DNA from: Paenibacillus alba
GTDB lineage: Bacteria > Bacillota > Bacilli > Paenibacillales > NBRC-103111
Assembly (NCBI RefSeq): GCF_013204855.1
Contig: NZ_JABMKZ010000015.1
Coordinates: forward strand, 1 to 64,000
DNA: 64,000 nucleotides
Direction of reading: 5' to 3'
Part shown: one piece after another, positions 8,514 through 17,330 of the stretch
Position numbering within the stretch: the stretch's first letter is position 1
Layout of the letters: each line of letters opens with the position of its first letter
Program-made: the position numbers and the translations under genes
The notes under the pieces: model-generated
The model's input: only the letters and a program-made list of their open reading frames with translations
The model's database searches: none
What the model was told of the DNA's origin: nothing

Positions 8514-9320
8514 TTATTCGGCAGCTCCCACAGGTGAACGGCAGCATCCCGTGCCCATTCCCAATTGGTTGTAATGTTGTTTGATGTTCACAATCGTCTG
8601 ACCTTGCGTGACCTGGGCAATCCGTTGATCGATTGCTTCTACATCGACGGCTCTGCCCTCCAGAAGAGCATCAAAGGTTGTCTTGATTTCTTTAGGAAAC
8701 ACATTTCCGACCATACTGGACAAGCCATTACATCCACCAGATACCATATTGGAGACTAGGTTTCCATCCCCTGCTGCGAACCGAACAAACGATTCAGGAA
8801 ACACCGTGCCTCTATGGCGGTGAACGTCTCCTGCCTCCTTCAAGCCCAAGATATTTTTATGTCTTTTTATTAAATCGTGCAAAGCCTCCAGACTCAAATC
8901 AAAACCTGTTCGCGAAGGATTGTTGTAAAGAATCACCTTCTTGGTTGTGTGTCTGAGCAACTCATCCACATACGAGACAGCTTGCTGCTGGGTCGGTTTA
9001 ATGTAAGGAGGGAATCCGATCATGACGATATCAAAAACCGATCCTTCAAGGGCTTGGATCAATCTCACTCCGTCTCGAGTTGTCGTAGAGGCAACGCCAA
9101 AAATCAATTCAACATCCAGAAAGCGCTTCTGATTAAAATAGTCTATGATATGCAGCCGTTCCTCGATGCTCATTGAATGCTGTTCCCCTGTTGAACCTGA
9201 AACAAACATAGAGTCGATCCCGTTTTCTTTCAAATAATTGACGATTGGCTCGAAACCATCCAAGTACAAGCTTTCATCTTCTCGAAACGGAGTAGGTAAG
9301 GCAATATGAAAATTGTTCAT
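8514..9320 (-). CDS. DapA-family aldolase/lyase
   Basis: The 268-residue protein belongs to the dihydrodipicolinate synthase / N-acetylneuraminate lyase family of class I aldolases, TIM barrels that use a Schiff-base lysine. Visible hallmarks are SGSTGE (about residue 41), the YNNPSRTG tyrosine loop (about 132) and the lysine in GLKEAGD (about 160). The start at 9320 has GGGAGG 10 nt upstream; 20 extra in-frame codons upstream are probably not translated. The C-terminus (GCCRSPVGAAE) is short for the family. It lies 46 bp downstream of an EamA transporter in the same direction, so it probably acts on a compound exported or imported by that carrier. True lysine-pathway DapA is less likely because no lysine genes are near. 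Confidence 0.8.
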   Translation of the reverse strand: MNNFHIALPTPFREDESLYLDGFEPIVNYLKENGIDSMFVSGSTGEQHSMSIEERLHIIDYFNQKRFLDVELIFGVASTTTRDGVRLIQALEGSVFDIVMIGFPPYIKPTQQQAVSYVDELLRHTTKKVILYNNPSRTGFDLSLEALHDLIKRHKNILGLKEAGDVHRHRGTVFPESFVRFAAGDGNLVSNMVSGGCNGLSSMVGNVFPKEIKTTFDALLEGRAVDVEAIDQRIAQVTQGQTIVNIKQHYNQLGMGTGCCRSPVGAAE

Positions 9321-9366
9321 GTGGATCAATAACCTCCCAGCCGAAAGTTTATAGTTACGTTGCAAA

Positions 9367-10233
9367 CTATTTTGATGCAAATCGCCTTGCGATCGCCACG
9401 CTCAGTACAACACCGATATTTACGATAAAGATAGGCCAACCAATTGGCTCGTGCAGAACGAGCGCCGAAAGCAGCAGGCCGAAGAAAGGCTGGAGGAGCT
9501 GCAACTGCCCGACCGCCGCTATACCTCCTTGGGCAAGACCCCGATACCAGAACACAAAGCCGATGAGCATGCTGAATAGAGATACATAAGCAAGGCTCCA
9601 AAGTGCGGAACCACGGATACCTGTCCACGAAACCGGCATGTAATAAAACGAGAGCAGTAACATCACGGGAAGCGATAGAACGAGCGCCCAAGAGATTACC
9701 TGCCAGCCGCCCAGCCTCCGTGAGAGTCGTGCCCCTTCCGCATAACCGTAACCGCACACGATGATAGAAGCCAGCATTAACGCATCGCCGACTGGCGAAG
9801 CTGCAGCCCCTTGTGTGAGGGCGAATCCTGCTACAAGAAAGCTGCCTAGTGCTGATAATATCCAAAAGATTGGTCGCGGGCGTTCCCCGCCCCGCAGTAC
9901 GCCGAAGATCGCCGTCGAAAGCGGCAGAAGCCCAATGTAGATAATGGCATGCGCGGATGTGACATACTGAAGAGCCAAGGCTGTCAGTAATGGGAAACCT
10001 ACGACCACGCAGAGTGCTACTAACATTAGCGGAACGATGTCGCTTCGGATAGGCCTTTGCTGCCGGAAGATGAGGAGAAGCACTCCCGCTAACACCCCAG
10101 CAATTGCAGCACGGCATACGGTGAGGAATAACGGATCAAAATCCATCACAGCCAGCCGTGTTGCGGGCAGCGAGCCGCTGAAGATGAGTACGCCCAAGAG
10201 ACCATTGATCCAGCCGCTTGTTGTTTTGTTCAC
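9367..10233 (-). CDS. EamA/DMT-family permease
   Basis: About ten hydrophobic segments in two EamA halves (residues about 7-135 and 150-285) define a drug/metabolite transporter. Such carriers usually export amino acids, nucleosides or other small metabolites across the cytoplasmic membrane. The GTG at 10233 is preferred because GAGG lies 8 nt upstream; a GTG at 10242 overlaps that site. The gene is upstream of the DapA-like gene and divergent from a MocR regulator, a common arrangement for amino-acid or amine efflux. The substrate is unknown. Confidence 0.82.
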   Translation of the reverse strand: MNKTTSGWINGLLGVLIFSGSLPATRLAVMDFDPLFLTVCRAAIAGVLAGVLLLIFRQQRPIRSDIVPLMLVALCVVVGFPLLTALALQYVTSAHAIIYIGLLPLSTAIFGVLRGGERPRPIFWILSALGSFLVAGFALTQGAAASPVGDALMLASIIVCGYGYAEGARLSRRLGGWQVISWALVLSLPVMLLLSFYYMPVSWTGIRGSALWSLAYVSLFSMLIGFVFWYRGLAQGGIAAVGQLQLLQPFFGLLLSALVLHEPIGWPIFIVNIGVVLSVAIARRFASK

Positions 10234-10313
10234 AATAATCACCTCAAATTACACTTCTGTATGATTATTGCATTATAATAGATACAAAATACGATGTATA
10301 TTGGTGTTTTATT

Positions 10314-10333
10314 TATCTGTATGGGTACAGATA
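10314..10333. promoter_or_regulatory. Candidate MocR operator
   Basis: Inverted repeat TATCTGTA-TGGG-TACAGATA with perfect 8-bp arms lies between the divergent EamA and MocR genes. The half-site CTGTATG recurs at 10257, 60 bp away, near the EamA start. MocR-type regulators commonly bind paired direct or inverted repeats in such divergent regions. The assignment is inference. Confidence 0.5.
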
Positions 10334-10366
10334 TTCGATTAATTCATTTAAATTGGAGGCAAATTT

Positions 10367-11743
10367 ATGACAAATAAAAAGGAATCCATCCAGCAAATCA
10401 TCCGTTCGGACATCGTGAGTGGCCTCATCCAACCTGGTCAGAAGCTGCCTTCCATCCGTCTGCAAAGCCAAAGATTCGGTTGCAGTCTCAACACAATTAT
10501 TAGTGTTTACCAGGAACTCGAAAATCAATATCTCATTTATTCACGTCCGAAAAGCGGTTATTTTGTCGTTGCCAAAGAAGCGCTTCTTCCCCTGCTGCAA
10601 ACCAAACGAATCGATTTCTCATCAGCGGCTCCCGATCCCGCTTCGATCCCGCAAATCGACTTTCGTCAATGCTTGAACAAAGCGATGGAACTATTTGAAA
10701 CGTCAATATTCACTTATCCTGATCCGCAGGGCTTGCTTTCTCTTCGCCAGGAGATCGTGAAGCTTTTTCAGCAGCAGCAGGTTTTCCCATCGGCACAGCA
10801 AGTTTTTATATTTTCAGGCGCTCAGCAAGCTCTTCATCTGCTAGCCGGGATGCCTTTCCCCAACGGAAAAACCAATATCCTGGTTGAGCAGCCAACCTAC
10901 TGGGGCATGCTGGCTGCGCTTAAGACACAAAGACAAACGGTAATCGGCATCGAAAGAACGCCTGAAGGGATGGATTGGGCAGCTTTGGAGCGCCATTTTC
11001 AAAGTAATATGATTAAGTTTTTTTACACAATTCCGCGCTTCCATAATCCGTTAGGCACTTCTTACACAGCGGAAGAGAAACAGCGACTCGCAGAACTCGC
11101 CAAAGCCAATGACGTCTACATCGTTGAAGATGATTATCTTGCAGATTTGGAAATAAACAGTAAAGCAGATCCTATTCACGCTTATAACGGAGCCAGTCAT
11201 GTCATTTATCTCAGAAGCTTTTCCAAAGTAATGATGCCCGGATTAAGGCTTGCCGCGGCCGCAGTGCCCGATTCGTTCATTCCTATACTCCAGTGGCATA
11301 AACATTCGGCGGATCTGAGCAGCTCCGTGCTTTCTCAAGGCGTGCTTGAGATTTATATGAAGTCGGGGATGTATGCTCACCACGCGAAGCAAATGAAATC
11401 CTTGTACGATGATCGGATTAAACATTTAAGAGAAACTGCACAGCGATTATTGCCCAAAGAGTGCTTATATACGATCCAATTTTGCGGGGGGCTTTTCGCT
11501 TCCATACAGCTTCCAGACTCCGTTCATACAGAAGATTTGGTCAAGCGGTTAGAGAGTCGAGGCGTTGATGTATTGGCAACCGATAAGCATTTCCTGTCAT
11601 CTTTCCCCAAGCTTAATTTGCTGCGCCTTAGCATCATTCGGACCGATGAGCATGAGATTGAAGAGGGAATTCGCATCATTGCCGAAGAACTGGAGCTTGC
11701 AAAATATACAAGCAGCTCGCCGAAGCCATTCTTTCGGTTATGA
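10367..11743 (+). CDS. MocR-type regulator (GntR HTH fused to aminotransferase-like domain)
   Basis: Residues 1-70 are a GntR winged helix (ESIQQIIRSDIVSGLIQPGQ, LPSIRLQSQRFGCSLNT). Residues about 95-440 are a fold-type I aminotransferase domain with EDDYLADLE and the PLP-binding lysine in SFSKVMMPGLRLA. In MocR regulators the PLP domain senses an amine or PLP rather than catalysing. The ATG has AATTGGAGG upstream. It is divergent from the EamA/DapA-like pair, with a palindrome between them, so it most likely controls that pair in response to an amino compound. The length of 458 residues is normal. Confidence 0.9.
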   Translation: MTNKKESIQQIIRSDIVSGLIQPGQKLPSIRLQSQRFGCSLNTIISVYQELENQYLIYSRPKSGYFVVAKEALLPLLQTKRIDFSSAAPDPASIPQIDFRQCLNKAMELFETSIFTYPDPQGLLSLRQEIVKLFQQQQVFPSAQQVFIFSGAQQALHLLAGMPFPNGKTNILVEQPTYWGMLAALKTQRQTVIGIERTPEGMDWAALERHFQSNMIKFFYTIPRFHNPLGTSYTAEEKQRLAELAKANDVYIVEDDYLADLEINSKADPIHAYNGASHVIYLRSFSKVMMPGLRLAAAAVPDSFIPILQWHKHSADLSSSVLSQGVLEIYMKSGMYAHHAKQMKSLYDDRIKHLRETAQRLLPKECLYTIQFCGGLFASIQLPDSVHTEDLVKRLESRGVDVLATDKHFLSSFPKLNLLRLSIIRTDEHEIEEGIRIIAEELELAKYTSSSPKPFFRL

Positions 11744-11756
11744 ATAAACACAAAAT

Positions 11757-11781
11757 CCCGACTGTCGTAAAGACAGTCAGG
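11757..11781. terminator. Bidirectional terminator-like hairpin
   Basis: Ten-base arms CCCGACTGTC and GACAGTCAGG around GTAAA lie between the convergent MocR gene (stop 11743) and PHP gene (stop 11794). The left flank is AAAAT; the T-run is short on the right. Confidence 0.65.
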
Positions 11782-11793
11782 ACTTTATGTTCC

Positions 11794-12813
11794 CTATTCC
11801 ACCTGAAAATAAATCGGATTGGTGAACGCAATCATCGTTCTGCAGTTCGCAATAACGCCGTACAGCTCCGCTCTCAACCAGCTCAGCCCTGCGGTTTGCA
11901 TAGGAATTGAAACCGATAATTGCGGCGCAGCCACGATCTGTTCGGACATCACGCCCAAGTTGCCAATCAAAATTATCGTGAATTCCTGTTCATCCAACTG
12001 CCAGTAAGCTGCACGCTCGGTCATATCCAAAGTCACTTTGGCTTCCCATCCATGCTGACCATGCGTTGAAGGCACCTCGTCCCCCATCCCGTAGACGCTT
12101 TCCAAGGATACGGAGGCGAGCGAGATTAACAGCAGCGGTCCCATCGTCACGCTGACGGCGCCTTTACGGATAGCTTCGACTACAGATTTATCCTCATAGG
12201 AGGATTCAGCATCGCTAGATTCCAGCTGCAAATACGAAACAGCTACAGGCTCCTGTGTTTTCTTCGAAGAAATATGCCAATCCCTTCCGCAAACGCCTGT
12301 AATCCGATAACCCTGATTCAATAAATCCGTCCACATCCGGTAAGCTCTTTGGTTGCTTGTCAAAATCGAAGGCAGCGTATACGACCACACTTCAATATAG
12401 TCAATATCATGCCAGTTGGAAACCTCGTATTCCCAGTAGCATCCGGTACAAAGCGGGCTCCCTATTCGAAAAGGATGGGCGATTCCGACGACTCCGCCTT
12501 GCTGATGAACTCGTTCAATTCCCTTATGAATATCCTTGATGCCTAGGTCTCTCCAATCCACATAGCGGGTAATGCCGATCATCAGCATATGGCCGAAAAA
12601 TGTCGTCCATTCCATACCGCGAACAATATGCAGCTGGTTTTCTTGCTGAACAGCTTCACGCTCCAAAAGTGGGGACATGGTATTGTGATCAGTCATTGCA
12701 ATTCCATACAAGCCGATTTCTTTGGCACTCTGGGCTAATTCAGACAAGGAATGCTCGCCATCGCTGTGATAAGTATGCGTGTGCAGTTCATAAGGCAGCC
12801 ATTTCTTACTCAC
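11794..12813 (-). CDS. PHP-domain metallohydrolase, CehA/McbA type
   Basis: The 339-residue protein has PHP metal-binding motifs: HTHTYHSDGEH near the start, MTDHNT, the GIAHPFRIG histidine and CGRDWH. PHP proteins are multinuclear metal phosphoesterases; the CehA/McbA branch includes hydrolases of esters and carbamates. The GTG start at 12813 has GAGGAGGGGAG upstream and overlaps the previous gene by four bases (GTGA), so translation is coupled. It is the last gene of an ABC-importer operon, which suggests it processes the imported compound in the cytoplasm. In fused family members the N-terminal domain is encoded in the same chain; here it appears to be the separate gene upstream. Confidence 0.8.
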   Translation of the reverse strand: MSKKWLPYELHTHTYHSDGEHSLSELAQSAKEIGLYGIAMTDHNTMSPLLEREAVQQENQLHIVRGMEWTTFFGHMLMIGITRYVDWRDLGIKDIHKGIERVHQQGGVVGIAHPFRIGSPLCTGCYWEYEVSNWHDIDYIEVWSYTLPSILTSNQRAYRMWTDLLNQGYRITGVCGRDWHISSKKTQEPVAVSYLQLESSDAESSYEDKSVVEAIRKGAVSVTMGPLLLISLASVSLESVYGMGDEVPSTHGQHGWEAKVTLDMTERAAYWQLDEQEFTIILIGNLGVMSEQIVAAPQLSVSIPMQTAGLSWLRAELYGVIANCRTMIAFTNPIYFQVE

Positions 12814-13274
12814 AAGCTCCCCTCCTCTTCCCACACCACAAGTTTAAAATCGCATGTTTCCGTAACAATCGCATGGAAGCTAAGCGTAACCGACCACTTG
12901 CCAGCAACGAGCGGCCCCGGCATCAAGCCAGGAGAAGCTTCCTCCGCTGTAAGGAACAATTGCTGCGAAATATCCTTGCGATGGCACGCCCCGCGGAATT
13001 TGGCAGGATCATCCAGCGAAACGGTCAGCAAATTGCGCAGCGGCAAATATTTTTTCCAACCGTCCTCTACTTGATGTTCGCTGTTTTCCTGATATTTCAT
13101 TTGACTTGCCTGAATAATCTGCTTCGCTGCTTCCTCGTCTTCAAGGCAAGCTGGCGAATAATCAAATATAAGATGAAGCGTCCTGCAGTTCTCGGATACG
13201 GGAAAAAAGTAGGTCTGGTGTGTTTGCGTATCCGTGGAAGCTAAGGTCCCTTCTGTCGCATAGATCAATTTCAT
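12810..13274 (-). CDS. Stand-alone N-terminal domain of a split CehA-type hydrolase
   Basis: This 154-residue protein has no signal peptide or membrane segment and looks beta-rich. Its segment FRGACHRKD...LTAEEASPG followed by LMPGPLVAGKWSV resembles the domain that precedes the PHP domain in single-chain CehA/McbA-like proteins, where motifs like TPGYLPGPL and W-x-V occur. The stop overlaps the PHP start by four bases. I infer that the two form one enzyme as separate subunits. The resemblance is from memory of the family; without a profile search the safe label is hypothetical protein. Confidence 0.6.
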   Translation of the reverse strand: MKLIYATEGTLASTDTQTHQTYFFPVSENCRTLHLIFDYSPACLEDEEAAKQIIQASQMKYQENSEHQVEDGWKKYLPLRNLLTVSLDDPAKFRGACHRKDISQQLFLTAEEASPGLMPGPLVAGKWSVTLSFHAIVTETCDFKLVVWEEEGSL

Positions 13275-13309
13275 GGCTTGTTTTCACCTTCAATTCAAAT
13301 GGTATCCGA

Positions 13310-15412
13310 TTATGTCTGAAAATAGCTGAGCGATTCCTTGAGCCCTCTGGACATATTCTTTAATTGCTCGGACAAACCCACCAAGCTGCTGCTAATCTGG
13401 ATTTGACTTGCGGTTTCATCGGCTACTTCCATCGCGGAAGATGACGTCTGCTCGGAAATGCCGCTTACGCGATCCATCGCACTAACGAGCACGACCTGCG
13501 AGTGCTCCAATAAATCAATGGAAGCTGCTACACTTTCTAAATGGACACTGAAATCTTTCATCTGATCACTCACATGGCCAAATATAACATCCGTTTGGTT
13601 AACCCTTTGAAACTGCTTATGGAAAATGGGCTGCGCCTCAGAGATGACGTTCACTGTCTCTTGCATATCCTCGCGGATTTGCTCCGCAATTTGCCCTACC
13701 TGTTCGATAGAGCGATTCGCTTCAACGGAAAGATGACGAATTTCTGAGGCGATAACCATGAAGCCTTTGCCGTGAACCCCGGCCCGCGCTGCTTCAATGG
13801 AAGCATTGATGGATAAAATGTTCGTTTGCTTCGTCATGACCTGCAGCATTTGTACGATCTTCGTTACAGCCTGCGTACTTTCCGCCAGCCGTTTGACGCG
13901 ATCCTGCATCGAAAGCGTCATGGCTTCCACCTGATGATTATTCGAAACCACTTCTTCCATGAAACGTTTTCCTTCTTCGCTGGCATTTCTCACAATTGTG
14001 GCAGACTCATCCATTTGACGATTCACCGATACGACTTGTTTCATTTGTTCTAATACGGTTTGCGTCATTCTACTCGCTTGATCCGCCTCTTGGGAAAGCA
14101 CGTGTGTCGCACCTGCAATCTGGGACGTAGACAGGGCATTATTTTGAGCAGATTCCGTCGTCAGTTGAGCGCCGCCAAGCACTTCATCCGCTAGGTGCAG
14201 AACATCTTGAGCCGATTGATTCGCCTCTTCGACGAGCTTCTGAATGTGCTGCATCATGAGATTAAAGCTAGATCCCAGCACACCAATTTCGTCGGTTCTT
14301 TGAAAATCAACACGTGTGGACAAGTCTCCCTCGGAGCCTTTCTGCATGCCCGTCTTCAAAATATGCAAAGGCCGCCCAATAAACCTGACCACATATGCCC
14401 CCAAACCTCCCGCAGCAATGGCTGCAATAAGCCCAATGATCACAGTTACGTTGAAAATGCGGTTTGCCTCCGATAGCAGCTCGCTTAATGAAATCGTACT
14501 TACAACATACCAGCCGAGCCGGTCATCCGTCGCTTGGTCGAATACCATTAGCTGACCTTTGCCTTGACCTGTCCGCGAAATGATCGAGCCGGTTTTCATT
14601 TTTTTGTCGGTTGATGGATCACTCGGGATGGCAAGAAGTGAACTTTGATCATCGTTTGCTCCTGCAGCCAGCACCGTTTCCAGCTGAGAATTCACGATTC
14701 TGTTAATTCCTGTTTCTCCCAAATGAATCGACTTCAATTGCTGAAGGAGCACATCGGTCTTAATTTCGATCATCAAATAAGCAATCGTCTGTTTCGTCAA
14801 CGGGTCTTGAAGGATGCGGGCCAAGCCAAAAGCGGAAGCTTCTTTGTTCGTATCTTTGGGCTGGACCCACGTCATGCTCATCTTTTTGTCCTTCAGCTCA
14901 TGAAACCAGGATTGATCGGCCACCTGCGTATGACCTTGCTGCTGCGATCGGTTATTGGCGCCTACAATCGTTATTTCCTTACCGTCAGGCTCATAAAGAC
15001 TAACCGCATTCAGCGTCGAATCACGAAAAAGAATATCTTCGAATTGCGTCTTCATTTTGTCCCATTGAAGCTGCCGTTCGGGACTGCCGGGAGCGCCATC
15101 TCGATAAGAGCGAATCGCACTTTGAAGATTATTGTCGACAGCAAATTGAAAAGAGAAAGTTTCATAACGTTCATACAGCATATCCAGCTTTTCGCGAGCC
15201 TGAATAATCATTTGATGGGAGGCTGCAGCCACCTGATTCTCGATCATTTGCCTGGCCACGCTGTACGTTGCATAGCCAGCTAATGAAACAAATAACGTGA
15301 TGCATAGGAAGAACATGATAAATAATTTAACCCCAACCGATCTCAAAATCCAACGCTGAAGAACACGATTTGCAATTCGAGTCCACTGTTTTATCAGATT
15401 CATCACGAGCAT
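13310..15412 (-). CDS. Methyl-accepting chemotaxis protein
   Basis: The 700-residue receptor has a membrane segment at about 27-49, an extracellular sensor of roughly 270 residues (dCache-like), a second segment at about 320-345, HAMP to about 397 and a long cytoplasmic signalling coiled coil. The hairpin-tip region is recognisable as EAARAGVHGKGFMVIASEI. The ATG at 15412 has AGGGAG five bases upstream. The gene lies 26 bp after the ABC ATPase gene and 35 bp before the small CehA-partner gene, inside the transport operon. This suggests chemotaxis to the transported compound, either directly or through the binding protein. Confidence 0.92.
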   Translation of the reverse strand: MLVMNLIKQWTRIANRVLQRWILRSVGVKLFIMFFLCITLFVSLAGYATYSVARQMIENQVAAASHQMIIQAREKLDMLYERYETFSFQFAVDNNLQSAIRSYRDGAPGSPERQLQWDKMKTQFEDILFRDSTLNAVSLYEPDGKEITIVGANNRSQQQGHTQVADQSWFHELKDKKMSMTWVQPKDTNKEASAFGLARILQDPLTKQTIAYLMIEIKTDVLLQQLKSIHLGETGINRIVNSQLETVLAAGANDDQSSLLAIPSDPSTDKKMKTGSIISRTGQGKGQLMVFDQATDDRLGWYVVSTISLSELLSEANRIFNVTVIIGLIAAIAAGGLGAYVVRFIGRPLHILKTGMQKGSEGDLSTRVDFQRTDEIGVLGSSFNLMMQHIQKLVEEANQSAQDVLHLADEVLGGAQLTTESAQNNALSTSQIAGATHVLSQEADQASRMTQTVLEQMKQVVSVNRQMDESATIVRNASEEGKRFMEEVVSNNHQVEAMTLSMQDRVKRLAESTQAVTKIVQMLQVMTKQTNILSINASIEAARAGVHGKGFMVIASEIRHLSVEANRSIEQVGQIAEQIREDMQETVNVISEAQPIFHKQFQRVNQTDVIFGHVSDQMKDFSVHLESVAASIDLLEHSQVVLVSAMDRVSGISEQTSSSAMEVADETASQIQISSSLVGLSEQLKNMSRGLKESLSYFQT

Positions 15413-15438
15413 CCTATCTCCCTTTTTTTCCGAAATGA

Positions 15439-16473
15439 TCAGTGAGAATCTGACTCCAAGCTTTCAAACCAATACGCTCTATCCGCAGGAATGCTCACCG
15501 TGTAGCGCCCAGGACGATATTGTTCCTGCGCATCCACAAAGAAGATCTGACCTTGAACAGCCGCCATATGGCGATAAGTTGAACCAATAAACAAATGATC
15601 CTTCACTTCCGCCTGAAAGGTAAAAAATCCATCTTCATAGCTGACAACCGGATATGAGGAAGACGTTAACGCATCAGGTTGTTCGGGTCCCAAGCGGGCA
15701 TTTTCGGAACGAAGTACAAGCTTCATCTTCTTGTTATCCCGCATCACCGCAAGGGTGTGGCTTTCACCCATAAATTGCGCCGCAAATAACGTATTCGGGT
15801 GATAGTAGACTTCTTGGGGCTTGCCAGCCTGTTCAATCCGCCCGTCTTTCATAATGACAACATAATCGGCCATGGATAAGGCCTCTTCTTGGTCATGTGT
15901 CACGTATAAAGCCGTAATGCCAAAGGATTGCTGAATGGCGCGTATCTCCACCCTCAAGCGTGACCTGACTTTTGCATCCAGATTGGACAGCGGTTCGTCC
16001 ATTAACAGCAGATTGGGTTCAATGACAAGCGCTCGCGCCAAGGCGATGCGCTGCTGCTGTCCTCCCGAATAGTGCTGAGGCTTGCGGCTTTTGATATCGT
16101 GCAGTGGAATTTCTACTCGGGTAAGCACCTCATGAACCTTCTGTTCAATGACTTCACGGCTTTTTTTACGCAATTTAAGACCGTATGCTACATTATCGAA
16201 TACAGACATATGCGGCCATAACGCATAGTTTTGAAAAACCATGGTTGCCCCACGTTCACGGGAAGGCGTTCTTGTGACATCTTTTTCCCCAAAATGCATA
16301 GATCCTGAGTCAATGTCGTGAAAGCCAGCCAGCGCTCGCAGCAAAGTCGTTTTGCCGCATCCGCTTGGGCCTACAATGGCCGTAAAACCTCCCTCAGGCA
16401 AGGAAAGCGAAATCTCTTCGATCCCCCGGCTACTTCCATATTGCTTTGATACACGATCCAATCGAATCTCCAT
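15439..16473 (-). CDS. ABC transporter ATP-binding protein (PotA/FbpC-like)
   Basis: The 344-residue ATPase has Walker A GPSGCGKTT (about 35), signature YSGGQQQR (about 137), Walker B LLLMDEPLSNLDA and the H-loop YVTHDQEEA. A C-terminal TOBE-like region of about 100 residues follows, as in polyamine, iron and 2-aminoethylphosphonate importers. It overlaps no neighbour but starts 3 bp after the permease stop with GGGAGG upstream. It energises the two permeases encoded just before it. Substrate is not determined from sequence. Confidence 0.92.
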   Translation of the reverse strand: MEIRLDRVSKQYGSSRGIEEISLSLPEGGFTAIVGPSGCGKTTLLRALAGFHDIDSGSMHFGEKDVTRTPSRERGATMVFQNYALWPHMSVFDNVAYGLKLRKKSREVIEQKVHEVLTRVEIPLHDIKSRKPQHYSGGQQQRIALARALVIEPNLLLMDEPLSNLDAKVRSRLRVEIRAIQQSFGITALYVTHDQEEALSMADYVVIMKDGRIEQAGKPQEVYYHPNTLFAAQFMGESHTLAVMRDNKKMKLVLRSENARLGPEQPDALTSSSYPVVSYEDGFFTFQAEVKDHLFIGSTYRHMAAVQGQIFFVDAQEQYRPGRYTVSIPADRAYWFESLESDSH

Positions 16474-16475
16474 CG

Positions 16476-17330
16476 TTATCCCCTCCCAAAAGCGGCCATA
16501 TATTCTGATTTCATAAAGCGCTGCATCAACAGCAGCAGGACTATACCTGGAAGCATCAGCAGCAATCCCGTCACAGACGCCGTCTGCATTTCATAACCCA
16601 TAGCTGAGTTGTACATAAACACCGGCATCGTCGTAATGAAAGGCGCGCCAATTAATAAGCTGCCTGTAAATTCATCCAAGGAGTAGAGAAAAACCAACAG
16701 GGATGAAGCAATAATCCCCGGAACCGCCATAGGCAGTGTTATCGTGAAGAAGGTACGCAGGCGAGAAGCTCCCAAATTAACTGCAGCCTCTTCCAAAGAA
16801 GCTGATATATGTTGAAACACGGAAACCATCGTCCACACAGAAAAGACAAGCGCACCCACCAGATGAATCAGTGTAACACCTGTCAGCGTGCCGACGAGAT
16901 CCCACTTGTACATAAGCACCATTGCGTTCGTAAACACGGGAAGCTGCGGAAAGGCTTGCGGCAGCAGGAAAATAAGCAGTAGAACGGATTTTGCCGGTAA
17001 GCGGTAGCGAGCAATTAAATAAGATAACGGCAAGCACAGCAGGATACTGATCAGAGTGACCAAGAAAGCAATGCCGAAGCTGAGCGTGAGCGAATGCAGC
17101 ATTTTGCCATCGAATACTTTCGCCCAGTACAAGAACCCCCACTGTTGGGGAAGGGTATGCGGCCAAAACCATTTTTCAGCGAATGACCAGATCACCAAGC
17201 TGGAAATCGGCCCCAAGATCAGAAATAACGAAAATGCATAGATGGCTAAGCGAACGGCCATGCGCCCGATGCTGCTTGATCTACCAGCCATGTGTACCTT
17301 TGCTTGCTTGCGTTCAATGACGGGATTCAT
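16476..17330 (-). CDS. ABC transporter permease (inner component 2)
   Basis: The 284-residue membrane protein has about six transmembrane segments and the EAA loop EEAAVNLGASRLRTFFTI (about residue 185) that contacts the ATPase. It resembles PotC/ThiP-half and PhnV-type permeases. Its ATG overlaps the upstream permease stop by four bases (ATGA), indicating translational coupling. Confidence 0.9.
   Translation of the reverse strand: MNPVIERKQAKVHMAGRSSSIGRMAVRLAIYAFSLFLILGPISSLVIWSFAEKWFWPHTLPQQWGFLYWAKVFDGKMLHSLTLSFGIAFLVTLISILLCLPLSYLIARYRLPAKSVLLLIFLLPQAFPQLPVFTNAMVLMYKWDLVGTLTGVTLIHLVGALVFSVWTMVSVFQHISASLEEAAVNLGASRLRTFFTITLPMAVPGIIASSLLVFLYSLDEFTGSLLIGAPFITTMPVFMYNSAMGYEMQTASVTGLLLMLPGIVLLLLMQRFMKSEYMAAFGRG

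Noticed and set aside
9326..10117. 263-codon frame on the minus strand in another frame of the EamA gene
   Set aside because: It overlaps the EamA gene out of frame, is rich in Arg, Cys and Ser without any motif, and lacks a ribosome site.
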